Assembly: GCA_043228905.1 (NCBI GenBank)
Contig: JBHGNT010000013.1
Location: 16,988,001 to 17,052,000 of the forward strand
DNA from: Azolla caroliniana
Lineage: Eukaryota; Polypodiophyta
Length of the DNA stretch: 64,000 nucleotides
Direction of reading: 5' to 3'
Under the pieces are notes generated by a model. That model made no database searches. It saw only the letters and a list, made by a program, of their open reading frames with translations, and was not told where the DNA came from. Of the stretch, positions 24,046 through 36,580 are shown one piece after another (the stretch's first letter is position 1; each line of letters opens with the position of its first letter). Position numbers and translations under genes: made by a program.

Positions 24046-27040
24046 AAAGGTAGATTGTTGTGGTCATATACAAATCGATCAATTACGAATAAGAGCTTTA
24101 AACGAGAACGTAGTCCTTAAAATATCACCCTTCTTGTAGGGACATGGCAATCAAGAGATTCTTCTTCTTCACGACGACTTTCTTAGCTACCCAACTCGCT
24201 AGACCATGCAATTGACTCAAATAGCAGGAGTATTGTTTTTCATTTGGGGAAACAACTAGAAAAGTGAGCGAGTTCCTAACATATCTCCATTCTTGTACGG
24301 ACATGGCAATCAAGAGATTCTTCTTCTTAACTACAACTTCTTTTTTCTTTTTTTAAAGAAAGATGCACCTTAGTATAGTACTTGAAAAGTCTACGTAGAA
24401 AAAATAGGAGACATTTCATCTCACTTCTTATTTCTTGACTACAACTTTCTTAACGAGTGAACTTGCTAGACCATATAATTGACTCAAATAGCATTGTTTT
24501 CCATTCGGGGAAACAACTAAAAATACGACAAATCATTTTGACTGAGTTTTTTTCCGCTTCGAAGTAATTGTTTGCCCAAATGTGGATCTATTGTTCAAAA
24601 TCAGAGCAATTTAGTTCATGATATGATCGTACTTATATGCATGTAGATGTGTAAATCAACGAGATATCAAAATGTAAGTGGGTTCCAAGAAAAATGTTTG
24701 AAGGAGTTTTCCCCTTCTTTGTAACGGTTTGCAAGAATGTGGGATAATTGTTCAAAAAGGGCTTCATGATATCGTCTTTTTTGTATGTACATGGATGTGA
24801 ATATTGATAAGAACACCTCCTAGAATATCGATTAGAATCGTGATGGATTTGTCGTGGTCACAATTGTGTAGCCCAAAGAGCGAGGTGTAGCCCAAATAGT
24901 GAGGAATATACAACTACAAATGAGAAGTGCATGATTGGTCATTTGTCCTACATATATTCCTCATAAACCTTATGTTTCTATATAGATCACTCTTTCGGTG
25001 GCTCACAAAGTAATAGATGGGATATTGGCTTAATTTAGTCCTCTTGGTGCTCAATACCCATTCCCATAATTAATTATTGATATTTTAGAACTCCCTCCAT
25101 ATGCCAAGTTTCATAAGTGAAGGTTGAGAATACTAATTTGACGAGGGATTCATTGGTGAATTCTTACTAGGGAAGTGAGTTTTTCTCGACAATGGTGAGC
25201 TTTTGGAATAAATTGTTGTGAGCTTTTTAGAAGTTTGCTTCTCACTCGTGACCATCAACAATCTACCTCCATTGCATGTGCATACCATACTTTGTTTTTG
25301 TCGATACATCATAACCATTCATACCCTGCTTCCATTCCACATGCAACCATGCATTCTCTTAATCATGGCACTTTGACAACAAATATATTTCATCTCCATG
25401 TGCAACTACATTTTCCTAATCATATCATTTTCATGAGATATGCCTTTTACACATCCATGATACGTACCATTGAATAACTATACCATTCATAATATGTTCC
25501 ATGTTTACCCATAAGTTTGTATTCATGCCACTAAGATAGCATCCATGACGCATAAATAAATATGTATGGTTTCACATTGCATGCTGCCATGCTCATTGTG
25601 CATTATCTTAATCGTCATTAGACGTGGTCAATATCAAAATACGGGTATCGTTGTCCTCTTCCTACAAACACCATTAGTTAATCACCTCGTTACTAGTTAA
25701 CTACTAGGCTTGAACTTCTTATTTCTCTCTTTACACCACTTTGAGTTAATTACATAAATAATATGAGTTTCTTCTGGTTTGAACTCCTTTCTTTTCATCA
25801 TTATGAAAATTAGGTGAAAAGGTTCCACATGCGTGTTTTAGGGTATAATTTTAAATTTTTATTACCATAGGAAAAACTACTTTTGTTCGATGCACACTCA
25901 CAAATATCACAAGTTATATGGGTGAACACAATGTCTTGTCTTGTGCTTTTTAGATACCCTTCATTAACACGACAAACACAATGTCCAAACTTCGATTTTG
26001 TTATTTCAACAATTTTCTCTCAAAGTAGGTATATGCCACGTTTGGGTAAGTATATTTCTAAGTTAAATGCGTTTGTGTAAGTTATTATATATGTTGTATC
26101 AATCCCCCTTTTTCTTTTAGGGGTCGATACTTGTACTTGGGGAAAAACTGAAAAAATATTGGTTAACATAACATTAGCAGAAGAAACTTCTCATGAGAGT
26201 GTAAATGCGACAAATTGCAAGGGCGGGCAATACATTTCACTTTCACATCATCCCTTTATTTTATGCACGCACAAATAATATGGTGGTTTAAAATCAACGA
26301 TAAAACCAATGGTTGAACTTCCTTTATGTTGATATGTAGTTAATAAATTAACTACTAAGCTAAAATATATGACTCGATGAACCATTATCAATGTGTTAGA
26401 TTAGTACAAGGATGTAATGTAGCCAATGGATTAATAGCACGAGCATAAAGGAGCTTAATCATGTCCATTACCTTAACCATAATCTTTATCGATTGGTTGT
26501 ATAACGAGGTGCTTTATGTTCATATCCACCGTGATTTTAGCCATAAGACAAACCAACACGACAATTTGGATTTATGCACTTTAATGATGTAGTGCACTTA
26601 TTTAAGAATGATTAAGAGATTTAAGCTTGCTAACACCTTTATCCAGAAATGCTTATGATACACCCCTATCATGTGGTCAAGATCGGAAGAAAGCTCGTGG
26701 TACAGACATTGGTATAGAGACCATCACATTGCATGATAATCGGGGGAGGCAAGTGCTAGTAGGACATGGGGTGAAGGGTCAAGACTCAATACATAGCCAT
26801 GGGTTATCGAGTTATGCATAGAAAATCTAAGGAGTGATTTTATGTTCCATTAAATGTTATGTTATGGGTCAGGGTAAGCCGACTTGCGAATGTCTACATG
26901 ATACATGTATAAATAGCACTGACAAAAGGAACGACTACTCAATGTGGACTTGTGCGGTGCATGAGATGTCGGGTGCATGTGTAACAGTAGTATCCCATGG
27001 GCCCGACACTCGACACGGAACGATGGTGCGTGCGGGGGGG
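24046..27040. other. Intergenic region upstream of the starch synthase gene
   Basis: No supported gene. A phrase about the length of a primer (ctcgctagaccat...attgactcaaatagca) occurs near 24199 and again near 24466, and gggacatggcaatcaagagattcttcttctt near 24139 recurs near 24298, suggesting old local duplications. The rest is AT-rich without recognisable content. Confidence 0.5.
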
Positions 27041-27044
27041 GCCG

Positions 27045-27048
<4 letters not shown>

Positions 27049-27127
<79 letters not shown>
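27049..27127. repeat. (AG)n microsatellite, about 39 units
   Basis: An uninterrupted AG run in the distal promoter of the starch synthase gene. It generates long spurious Glu/Arg and Leu/Ser open frames on both strands. Confidence 0.95.
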
Positions 27128-27131
<4 letters not shown>

Positions 27132-27159
27132 GTGGTGAGCAAAGCGCGTGGATAAGAAA

Positions 27160-27440
27160 GAAGAAGCACGTGCGCTTTGGGATTGCCACGTGGCGGGCGC
27201 CCATTTGCTCGGGAGGGAGCTGGGGATTTTTTGGAATTAAAAGAGCATCTCGACGGAAGCTGCTGCGCTTTCTCCCGCCTGCCACGTGGAAAGGAGGGTG
27301 CGCGGACCTGCCACGTGGGCATGACGTGGCGCAGGCGCCGAGCTGGCAGTGCGGAGCGGTGGCCCGCGCAACGGGGGGCGAAGGCGCACGCCACGTGGCG
27401 ATGACGTGGCGCTGCATAAGAACGATGAACCAGCGGCAGA
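27160..27440 (+). promoter_or_regulatory. G-box-rich promoter of the granule-bound starch synthase gene
   Basis: Five CACGTG cores occur in about 230 bp: 27167-27172 and, in the palindromic form CCACGTGG, at 27186, 27282, 27311 and 27391. Two TGACGTGG motifs at 27322 and 27402 each start 11 bases after a CCACGTGG. ACGT-core G-boxes bind bZIP and bHLH factors in plants and are common in light-, clock-, sugar- and ABA-responsive promoters. The region is GC-rich, unlike its surroundings, and a weak TATA-like gcataag lies at 27414. The pyrimidine-rich leader begins near 27460. Confidence 0.75.
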
Positions 27441-27458
27441 TGGAAAGAAGAGCTCAAA

Positions 27459-27497
<39 letters not shown>

Positions 27498-27615
27498 GTC
27501 TGTCTGTCTGCAGAGTTAGGGTTTATAGAGCTTCTCTCTGTCTCTGCCTCCATCTCTGTCTGTCTGTCTGTCTGTCTGTGACTGGAGTTCAGAGACGCAG
27601 GCCTCAGTACAGTCC
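27441..27615 (+). promoter_or_regulatory. Pyrimidine-rich 5' leader of the starch synthase gene
   Basis: A (CT)n run at 27463-27493 is followed by TCTG repeats at about 27493-27511 and 27556-27578. There is no ATG between 27440 and the start codon at 27616. If transcription starts after 27436, the leader is free of upstream ATGs. The start site is inferred, not seen. Confidence 0.5.
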
Positions 27616-30600
27616 ATGGCTATGGCTTCCACCACCTCCTCTGCCTCCCTGGCTTCAGCGTCCTCCTCCCCATCCCTCACCAACAAGCTCATGCAGATCA
27701 GATCTCTTCCTACCTCGTCCACTACCAGTTTCAATGGGTTGCGCCTCCCAGAAGCCGCCGTTCCTCATCAGGGCCTTCTCCTTCAGTCTCCATCTACCTT
27801 GTTTGGCAAGGACAGGAACAACAACAAGAATATGATGAAATCGCTCCTGGTTCGTAGCATGAATGCAGCCGCCCTAGAAACCCAGAAAGGATCATCTTTA
27901 ATCTTCATTTCTACTGAAGTGGCCCCGTGGAGCAAAACCGGAGGCTTAGGAGACGTTCTTGGAGGTCTCCCTCCTGCCCTTGCGGTATGGTTTCCTAATA
28001 CACTATAGAACATCTTTTGATTTAACACATGATTTTGATGCGATTAAATCAAGACCAGAGATAGGCGAACCAACATTTGAGGTAAATAAAGGTAGACCAA
28101 TCAATATTAGGCTGACTATAACTACACATTAATAGGCAATTAGGAGTCAAATCAAGACATGAGATAGGGCGTTCATCATTGGATGGCCCTAATTAACTTA
28201 ACATTGCGGATCTAATTAGGAATGACATCAATGCTAGAGATAGGACAATCAGCATTCGGATGGGCATATGGCTACATTTGTTTCAATATCTATGATATTA
28301 ACACATACATTGTTCACATGCACAGGTTCATTAGGTTTAGGGTGATGTGAAGAGCTAGGTATTCCCACCAATCCACATTTGGGTGATTAGAAGTCTAATC
28401 AAGGCTAGAACTAGGCCATTCAACATTTGAGTGGTTTTATGGCAACCTACCTTCAGGTAGCTGTAGTCTAGATATGGACATTGTTGATAGTGTGGAAGTT
28501 TCTATCTAGACAGTCACAACATGAATGTATTCATTCTTTATGATGGACCAAAGAAGGATAGAGATGGGACAATAAATATTAGCCTTATGGGCCACCTTTA
28601 CCCTCAAATATCTATGACCTGGACACAAACATTACCCATTTAAACAACTTCTGAGCGTTTGGAGTTATATAATATCCATCTACCCTTCCGCATCTCTTCT
28701 TCACCCAAGTCATTATGTGAATGGATCCACCCTCTTGTGATGGAAGAGACATATTTTGGACATTTCTTTCTGCACTACTCTTCTAATGGACATGCTAGCA
28801 TAGTATGGGATGTGTGTGAGACGCCAATCAGTGATAATTGGTCGTGTTGGAGAATTAACTGTGTAGGTTTACTTTTCTTTAATAGCATTAACATATAGAT
28901 TCATTCGTGTTATTAATATCTACAGCTTTTTAATTTTGATATTTCTTAATAATGTTTTGTTTTGCAGGGTCGTGGTCATCGTGTTATGACTATCTCACCC
29001 CGTTATGACCAGTATAAAGATTCATGGGACACCGGGGTTGTGATTGATGTAAGTGCAAACATTAAATTCTGATAATGCAATTGAATCTCATATTTTTTAT
29101 TAGCAGAAATTTAAGAATGGCATTCTTTTTTGTTGGGAGAGCCCCCCCTTTGCCATGTGCTACCATTTTAGGGTTCATGTCATAAACTGTAACTGTGCCA
29201 TTAACATGAGCATCATATTTAACAAGAGTGATGAAGGTTTATGTTATGACAGTTTTATTTGAAGGTCACTAGATTCTGCATTTAGCATTTGATTCTTTGA
29301 TGACATATACCAAGAAGTATTTGGCAAATTTCCCTTCCTCTCGAATTTTCAAATAATGTGCAACTCTATAAGGATATGTAATTGGGCTTTATCTTTGTTA
29401 ACATTTAAACTTAAGCGAAAGATTCTTGTTCGTTTATGATTCCCATAATGCTATAACCATGCCTGATTGTTGCACTCACAATACTGTCTGCTCCAAACTG
29501 CAGAAAATGGGAATTGTAGGGGCAGAAGTGTTGAAGATTTCTTTGAATGTGGATAGCTCTTATGTTTAGATCATCTCCCTTGCAGGTTAAAGTGGGGGAC
29601 AAAGTAGAGCAAGTTCGATTTTTCCATACCTACAAACGTGGTGTAGATCGAATCTTTGTTGATCATCCCTTTTTCCTTGCCAAGGTATGACATAGTGATT
29701 GGCTTATAGGTCAGTCTTGTATATATCGATTCAGTCTTTGGATAAATTAACATACATTCTGCATTTCCACTCATTCCCTTTTCTCCAATCTAAATAGGTG
29801 TGGGGTAAAACTGGTGGTAAGATCTATGGACCAGAAGCTGGACGAGATTACCAGGACAATGAACTGAGATTCTCCCTCTTTGCACAAGTATAATGTTTAT
29901 AGCCTTTCTTTTTCATGTTTGGGTTGTGTGTCACCCTCTGGATTAGAGCCTTGTGGACCTTAAATGGAAAGTCTGTATTTTGTTGCAGGCAGCTATTGAG
30001 GCTGCTTTAAAGCTAAATTTAAACAATAAATTCTTCAGTGGCCCTTATGGTAAAACCATTTTATCTTCCATCTGGTTGGCTACCCATTTTGATTTGTATT
30101 ATATTTTTTCATTGCCTTGAGATCTTTCCCTTTGCATACAGGCGAGGATGTAATCTTTATAGCTAATGATTGGCATTCAGCGCTTGTACCATGCTATCTG
30201 AAGGCTAATTATCAATCGAAAGGCTTGTTTAACAATGCAAAGGTATCTAGGTGCGAGCACCATTAAATATGTTTTTGTATAATGTCATATTTGTCGGAAG
30301 AATACCATAACATGTGGTTTGGAATGGCAACGTGATACACATTGTTAAAATGTGGCTTAGGGGAACATGGCGATGTAATGATAATTATCGAGGCTCACAT
30401 TCATGATTCATAATATGAATATTGGATGCAGGTCGCTCTCTGTATACATAACATTGCATACCAAGGCAGGTTTGCTTTCCAAGATTTCTCTCTTTTGAAT
30501 CTTCCGGATAGCTTCAAGAGCTCCTTTGACTTCATTGATGGGTATGTGGCGGTCCTTGCACTACAATTCTCGTTGAGTAAGAATGTTTTGAGGTTGCTTC

Positions 30601-33227
30601 ATCTAGTATATATAGCAAATGAATGATACTTTATTTCTCTTTATGTTTTACAGCTACGATGTACCTGTGAGAGGCAGGAAGATCAATTGGTTGAAAGCTG
30701 GAATGTTAGAGTCTGATTTAGTGCTCACTGTCAGCCCAAATTATGCTTCTGAGCTTATATCAGGGGAAGACAGGGGTGTGGAATTGGATACAATTGTTAA
30801 GAAAACAGGCATTACCGGCATCAGTAATGGAATGGATGTCCAAGAGTGGGATCCGTCATCAGACAAGTATCTGGAAGTGAAATATGATTCGACGACAGTA
30901 AGTTTTATCTTTTATGTTGTGTAGAGAATATTTATTTGGTTTATCTTGATCTCGAAAGTAACATATAACAATTTCCAAAGGAATCACAATTCCAATGATA
31001 GCAAGTATATGCTAATTTAGTTTTGGCAACTGATTGAAATATGTTTGTTAGACTATTTATACTATAATCAGTTTTAACCTTTGAGCACCCTATAAAACAT
31101 GCATGACTATAACATCCTGATTACTTTCTTTGGACCTGGCCCTGAGCTATCCTGGGTTCACTGATGACATTTCTAGTCTTGAGCGTGCCATGCCTATACA
31201 CAACCATCTTTCCATGCAAGTGGTGTTATATACATTTGAGTTTTTCTATGGCTCAAATCATGAACTAACAATTGCAGTTGGTTACGTTGAAATCATTAAG
31301 GACATCACAACATGCAAGTTTCTAGTCCATGATTTGTGCTATAGGAGAACAATGGCGTTTGACCTATGTTGAGTTCAATTGTGACATGACATGTCTTTTC
31401 TAAGTTTCTCATGCATGAAACTGGTTTTCCATGTGAATGTGCATGAGAATATTATGAGGTATTTTCTTGATTTCCTCTTCATTCATTCCATGGCAGGTTC
31501 TTGAAGCAAAACCAGCTTTGAAGGAAGCTCTGCAGGCTGAAGCAGGGTTGCCTATCAATCCTGACATTCCAGTTTTTGGTTTTATTGGAAGATTGGAAGA
31601 ACAAAAAGGCTCCGACATCCTTGCTGAGGCAGTTCCAGAGATCCTTAAGGATGATGTACAAGTGATCATCTTGGTATGGTGCCCTTGAACTTCAATTTCT
31701 TGTTTTGCAGTGACGACTTCATTAGTGTTAAAGTGTTCTGTATCTCCAATTCCTTCCCGTTTTTTGGAGGAGGGGGGGGGGGGGGGGGGGCATTAGGAGT
31801 ATTTATATGTATTTCCAGTAACTTTCTTGGGATTAAGTTATTGTTGAGAGCATTTATGTATGCATATATCTATTTCCCTTTATAGCATTGGGAGAATTTG
31901 TGTGATAATTCATTGTCATGTATAATCCACCTATCCCAGGGAACAGGCAAAAAGAACCTGGAGAAACAATTGGAAAAGCTGGAGTTGAAATATCCTGACA
32001 AAGTCAGATGTGTTATGAAGTTCAATGTACCCTTGGCACACATGATAACAGGGGGTGCCGATTTCATGCTGGTTCCAAGCAGATTTGAACCATGTGGTTT
32101 GATTCAGTTGCATGCCATGCGATACGGCACGGTATGTACTCTCTATCTCTCACACCCCTCCTTATGCATATACATATTTACATACATGTGCAGAATATGT
32201 ATCCATATATATATATATATACACTTTTTGTATATTGTCGTTTCTTTCATCGTAGGTATCTCAAAGACATGCACTCTTGTTCATATACTTGTTGCGTAGG
32301 CCTCTAGTAAACTTCATAGTATATACACATGTTCATATATTTGTCGCCTAGGCTCCTAGCAAACTTTGAAAAAAAATCTTTCTTTTTTACCCTCTCCACA
32401 TATTGGGTGTCCTAAACTAGACCTAATATTTGGGAGTTGTCTCTGTTTTTTGTCAGGTTCCCGTTGTTGCATCTACTGGAGGTCTTGTGGATACCGTAAC
32501 AGATGGAGAAACTGGTATTCACGTTGGCAAGGCTTTCAATGTGAAAGTGAGTGCTATATATGTTTTTAAGGCAATTATATGTTTCAACTTTCAGCTAAAA
32601 ATCTTTATGTTGAGAGATTTGGGCATTTATGGTTTGATTTCATAGTGCGAAGAAGTGGATCCAAGTGACGTTTCAGCTCTTGTAGCTGCAGTTGGAAGAG
32701 CTGTAAAACTCTATGGAACACCTACATACTACAAAATGGTGAAAGCCGGCATGGCACAAGATTTGTCTTGGAAGGTATTAATTAACCTTTTAGTGACAAT
32801 GTTTTCAAACTTGAATAAAAAATGGCATGTGCGCACTGCAAAGCTATGGACAAAACTTCCTATAATTAAAGAGCCCCACACCTATCTACACACACACACA
32901 ACATGTATAAATGTGCTACACCAACCTTACCTACATAAGCTATGATATTTTGTTCTGGTAAAAAGTGTGGAAATATAAATCAAGAAGAGTGGGACGAATT
33001 TGTCCCTTATGTATTCCTTTGTGATATATGTTTTGAAATCAAGCATCACTTCCTTGTACGACAACGACCCTTTGTGTTTGTTTGATACTAATCATGTGTT
33101 TGAAACATAGGGCCCTGCAAAGCAATGGGAGCAAGTATTGTTGAGATTACGAGTACAAGGAGATGGAGAAGGGTTTGACGGTGAAGAGATTGCTCCTTTG
33201 GCAAAGGAAAATGTTGCCACTCCATAG
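27616..33227 (+). CDS. GBSS1: Granule-bound starch synthase I (waxy), plastidial
   Basis: Thirteen GT-AG exons: 27616-27984, 28968-29048, 29586-29684, 29798-29887, 29989-30049, 30142-30242, 30432-30541, 30654-30897, 31497-31673, 31940-32131, 32457-32546, 32646-32774 and 33111-33227. The protein is 619 aa, the usual GBSSI size. Residues 1 to about 85 are Ser/Thr-rich and act as a plastid transit peptide. The GT5 catalytic domain has the ADP-glucose-binding KTGGL (107-111), the RGHRVM segment, [18 protein letters not shown] (491-498) and the second STGGL (514-518). The enzyme elongates alpha-1,4-glucan chains from ADP-glucose inside the starch granule and makes amylose. The short C-terminus without extra domains and the [15 protein letters not shown] segment favour GBSS over soluble starch synthases. 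No frameshift or stop is seen, so the gene appears functional. The promoter is rich in G-boxes. Confidence 0.96.
28040..28600. repeat. Degenerate interspersed repeat in starch synthase intron 1
   Basis: A loose motif, agagatagg-c-atca-catt-gg-tgg, occurs about five times near 28052, 28155, 28231, 28400 and 28555. The long first intron (27985-28967) may have grown by old duplication or carry a decayed element. Confidence 0.4.
31772..31790. repeat. Poly-G tract in starch synthase intron 9
   Basis: About 19 consecutive G on the coding strand inside the intron between exons 9 and 10 (31674-31939). G-rich intron runs can influence splicing; the exact length may be a sequencing estimate. Confidence 0.8.
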
Positions 33228-36200
33228 TATCTTGTCTCAAGAGAATTATGATATGGAGATGCCAAACTTCACAAAGACCTAGCCTTTTGGCGGGAGCTTG
33301 TAAAAATTTTAATTTTTTCTTGTTACGAGTTGATGGTATAATCACTACGGAGAGGGCTATAATCATCACAAAACTTTTCGTATATACTGCTAGGAAAGTT
33401 CCAATTTCTGAAATAGAGTGATGGACCCACCTATGTGCACAACTTTTCATCCTCTTTAAATTATATTAAGTTTTCAAGAGTTCTTCTAGAACCAATAGTG
33501 TAATTTTTGTTATCATGATCTCTTCCTTTTTTACGTCTCACCAATTTTAATAACTGCTTTGTAATATTTTCCTGAATTACAATGATGTTAATCATTCTTG
33601 TTTCATTGTTGTTGGGCTCATTGAAGTAGTATGTCACATTATTTTGTTCTTTGTGCTACCATTAAACAAAAGCTTCCTAGGCCCACTACAAAGCAATAGA
33701 ATTTCCTTAAAAGCAACCAATCTTTCATAAAATAATTCACTGGTTGCATTGCATATGTATCCAGTCTATGATTTTAACATTAAATCCCCACAAAGATAAA
33801 TAATACTCCACAAAAGGTGAACGCACATGTGCTATGCCACGTTGTATTCTCTGAATTTGCATAAAATATATGGTGATGCAAATATTCAATATTTTGAAAT
33901 GCAAAAGCTTGTGCTAGATAATGCTTGCAACATACACTACAACATGCATGCATGCACTTGTGTCTCATAGTTCTTGGTAAGTTTAGTGAAAATCTTTAAC
34001 TTTAAACTCCAAATGTACAATAGTCGCTTCGAATAAGTCCACTAGTCCTAGTTATAAAATAACCCTACTCAAAGAAGGAAAAACAAGTTTCCTCTCATGT
34101 GATGTTGCATATTCGATTTGACTTGGAAACTGTACAACCTATATGAAGATCCAATAACTCTACAATGAATGGGAATCTCTTGTGAAACATTAACCATTAA
34201 GACTAACGTAAAACACGAGGTGAAATTTTATGAGTGTATGTTGTATTGGTGACCATCATGTACATGTGATGAAGGATAAGTACGAGAGAGGGGATGATTA
34301 ATAGCACCGCAAGTCAATACACGGAAAAGAAAAAAATGACCACATAAATACATGATAGAAGTTCTTGAAGTTTTCGAGTTTGATGGTTGGTTGAGGTCCC
34401 GATTTCCAAAAGAGCCTAGATTAAAAATCCACTTAGTTTTCTAATATGGGCTCTTCCACTCTCACTATTCCAACAAAGAAGCATGTAGGAATCATTTAAT
34501 GCTCGAAAAGGCATCTCAAATACGCACACACACACACACATGACAGAAGAAGATTTCAAAATCATTACATGGATGCTCAAACAAAAAGGGGTAAAAAATC
34601 GAGTAAGATGGAGGGTTTATATCTTTGTAGAGAAGGGTTTCTTATGATTGAAAAATGGCATCTTGATTCTACGAGCCACACATGATAGAGACTGAAGACA
34701 AGTTTTTTGGAAACATTACATAGATATTCAAACAAGAAAAATACGAAATTATGGATTTCATATCTTCTTGTAAGTGAAATTGCTACGCCACCCGATGGCA
34801 TTGTGCTTTGGGCAGCATGCCTACAAGTGAATGATGTGGAATATGTCTTTATTTTTGGATGCTGAATTTGGGAGTTGAATCACTCATTCTTTTAATAGAC
34901 ACGATTTTACTCAATTGGAGGACACAAATACTAGGAATTTGTAAATTGTACTAATTATTTCCGATTTTAAGTTGACGGTTTATTGTGTCTCCGAGTTTCG
35001 GGAGTCGAGACATCATTTAATGAATGAACCATGCATCTATCTTTTATTTGAGACAACAAATCAAGATAGCATAATTTCTTCTCAATTTTGTTTGAATAGG
35101 CCGAAGAAAGAAGGAAGCTTATTGGTTACAACTTACAACAATAGTGGTCTTCATTTAGCAAAGGTTTTATTATTGCAAAGTTATGAGTAGAGTGAGGTTA
35201 TGTTCATAATAACAAATTTCACCACAAATACATCATTTTTGTTGTTATTTTTCCCCCGTGTGAACTACTAGCCTTGGTGAGTTAAAATGAACGATATAAT
35301 ATTATTTTTTTGCTTTCGTGCATAAAAGTTTCATCTCTTGTCAAATAATAATATGAATCAATTAATAGAGTACAATGGTGATGTGAATTACTTGATATTG
35401 TATTCTAGCAAATATGACGCCTTATCATTCTCGATTTTTAAATACTTAATAAAACTATTGAGAAAAGCTCGTTTCTAGAGAGATATTCCAATGTTCAATA
35501 ACAATGTTTTTTTCGAGACTCTATTACACTCATCGGCCAAAAACATTAGATCTTGGATTTGACTATTGCAGGGCAACAACGATCTTGATTTACATTTGCA
35601 GCATGCATGCATATGTATTTGGAAGACGTCAATCAAAACCTTGTGCTAACTTCATAAAAGCAATGTCTCTTTAAAAACAATTAATCAATTAAAAGATCGA
35701 GCAAGTGTCTGATGCAATACGTACAAATCCACAAATGAATATGTATGCCCAAATGTCACAATGACTTGTGGTTAGAATAAGTTTAGATTAGGACAAACTT
35801 GATTTGCTTTTGGTCTCAACCTTTGTGTCCTTTAATCGCTCAGCTCAACCTTCCATGTTTTTTATCACTTTCAATACTCACCCGATCCAAGAAAATAAAA
35901 CAATGTTCGTGCATTTTTTTACTTGCAACGAATCGAAATGCATCATGAATGCCTGTCTCAAGGCATTAAGGTTTGTGCTAAAACATTACTTGACATGGTA
36001 AACAATGGCAACTATTTATCCATTCCAAATTCCCCGGAATTGATCGACATTCATCATAGAATAACCATGCTCAAGAAATGTGTTCAAGAGCACATAGACC
36101 TCGTGGACAGAGGTACACATTATACTCCTTGTATGCATGGGGCTAAGATTGTAGCAAAAGGGTTGTGGAGGGAAAGCACGAGGAAAAAGCATTCGTCTGG

Positions 36201-36580
36201 GCGAGATGATTGATTGATACACGAGGGGTTGAGGTATGGTTCGAGGGAGGCTGCAAACTACTCGAGAATGGCCACATGGCTCTAGTTACAACAATACAAG
36301 AGCCAGGTGCGGCGGGGGGGCAGGCGGGGGGGGGGGGGGGGGTGTACACGCACATGGGGTTCTCGAGTCTCTCAGCCAGCGTTTCCTCGGAAGCCCACGG
36401 GCGCGACGGGCATGACGTGTCTCCACACACACATAGAGGCTCGCTTTCTCGAAGGGTAGCCGATCATTCCGATCAAATGTCGGAACACGAAGAGCACGAC
36501 TAGTTGGGCCGTGCCAGCTAGGCTTGGGCAGGCCACGTGGATGACAGGGGTGCTGCTGACTCATCACCACGACCCTGTTT
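33228..36580. other. Intergenic region after the starch synthase gene
   Basis: Holds the starch synthase 3' region and then AT-rich DNA. A (CA)n run lies near 34527-34540 and a poly-G run of about 18 at 36325-36342. The open frame at 35923-36213 (96 aa) resembles no family I know and is not supported as a gene. No RNA gene or mobile element was recognised. Confidence 0.5.

Noticed and set aside
26939-27553. Minus-strand open frames of 160-204 codons
   Set aside because: They are created by the stop-free (AG)n/(CT)n repeats and have no recognisable content.
26834-27835. 333-codon plus-strand open frame
   Set aside because: It runs through the (AG)n microsatellite and promoter motifs and overlaps the starch synthase start in another frame; the product is low-complexity with no domain.
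35923-36213. 96-codon plus-strand frame
   Set aside because: No family resemblance, no splice partners and ordinary AT-rich composition; open by chance is more likely.
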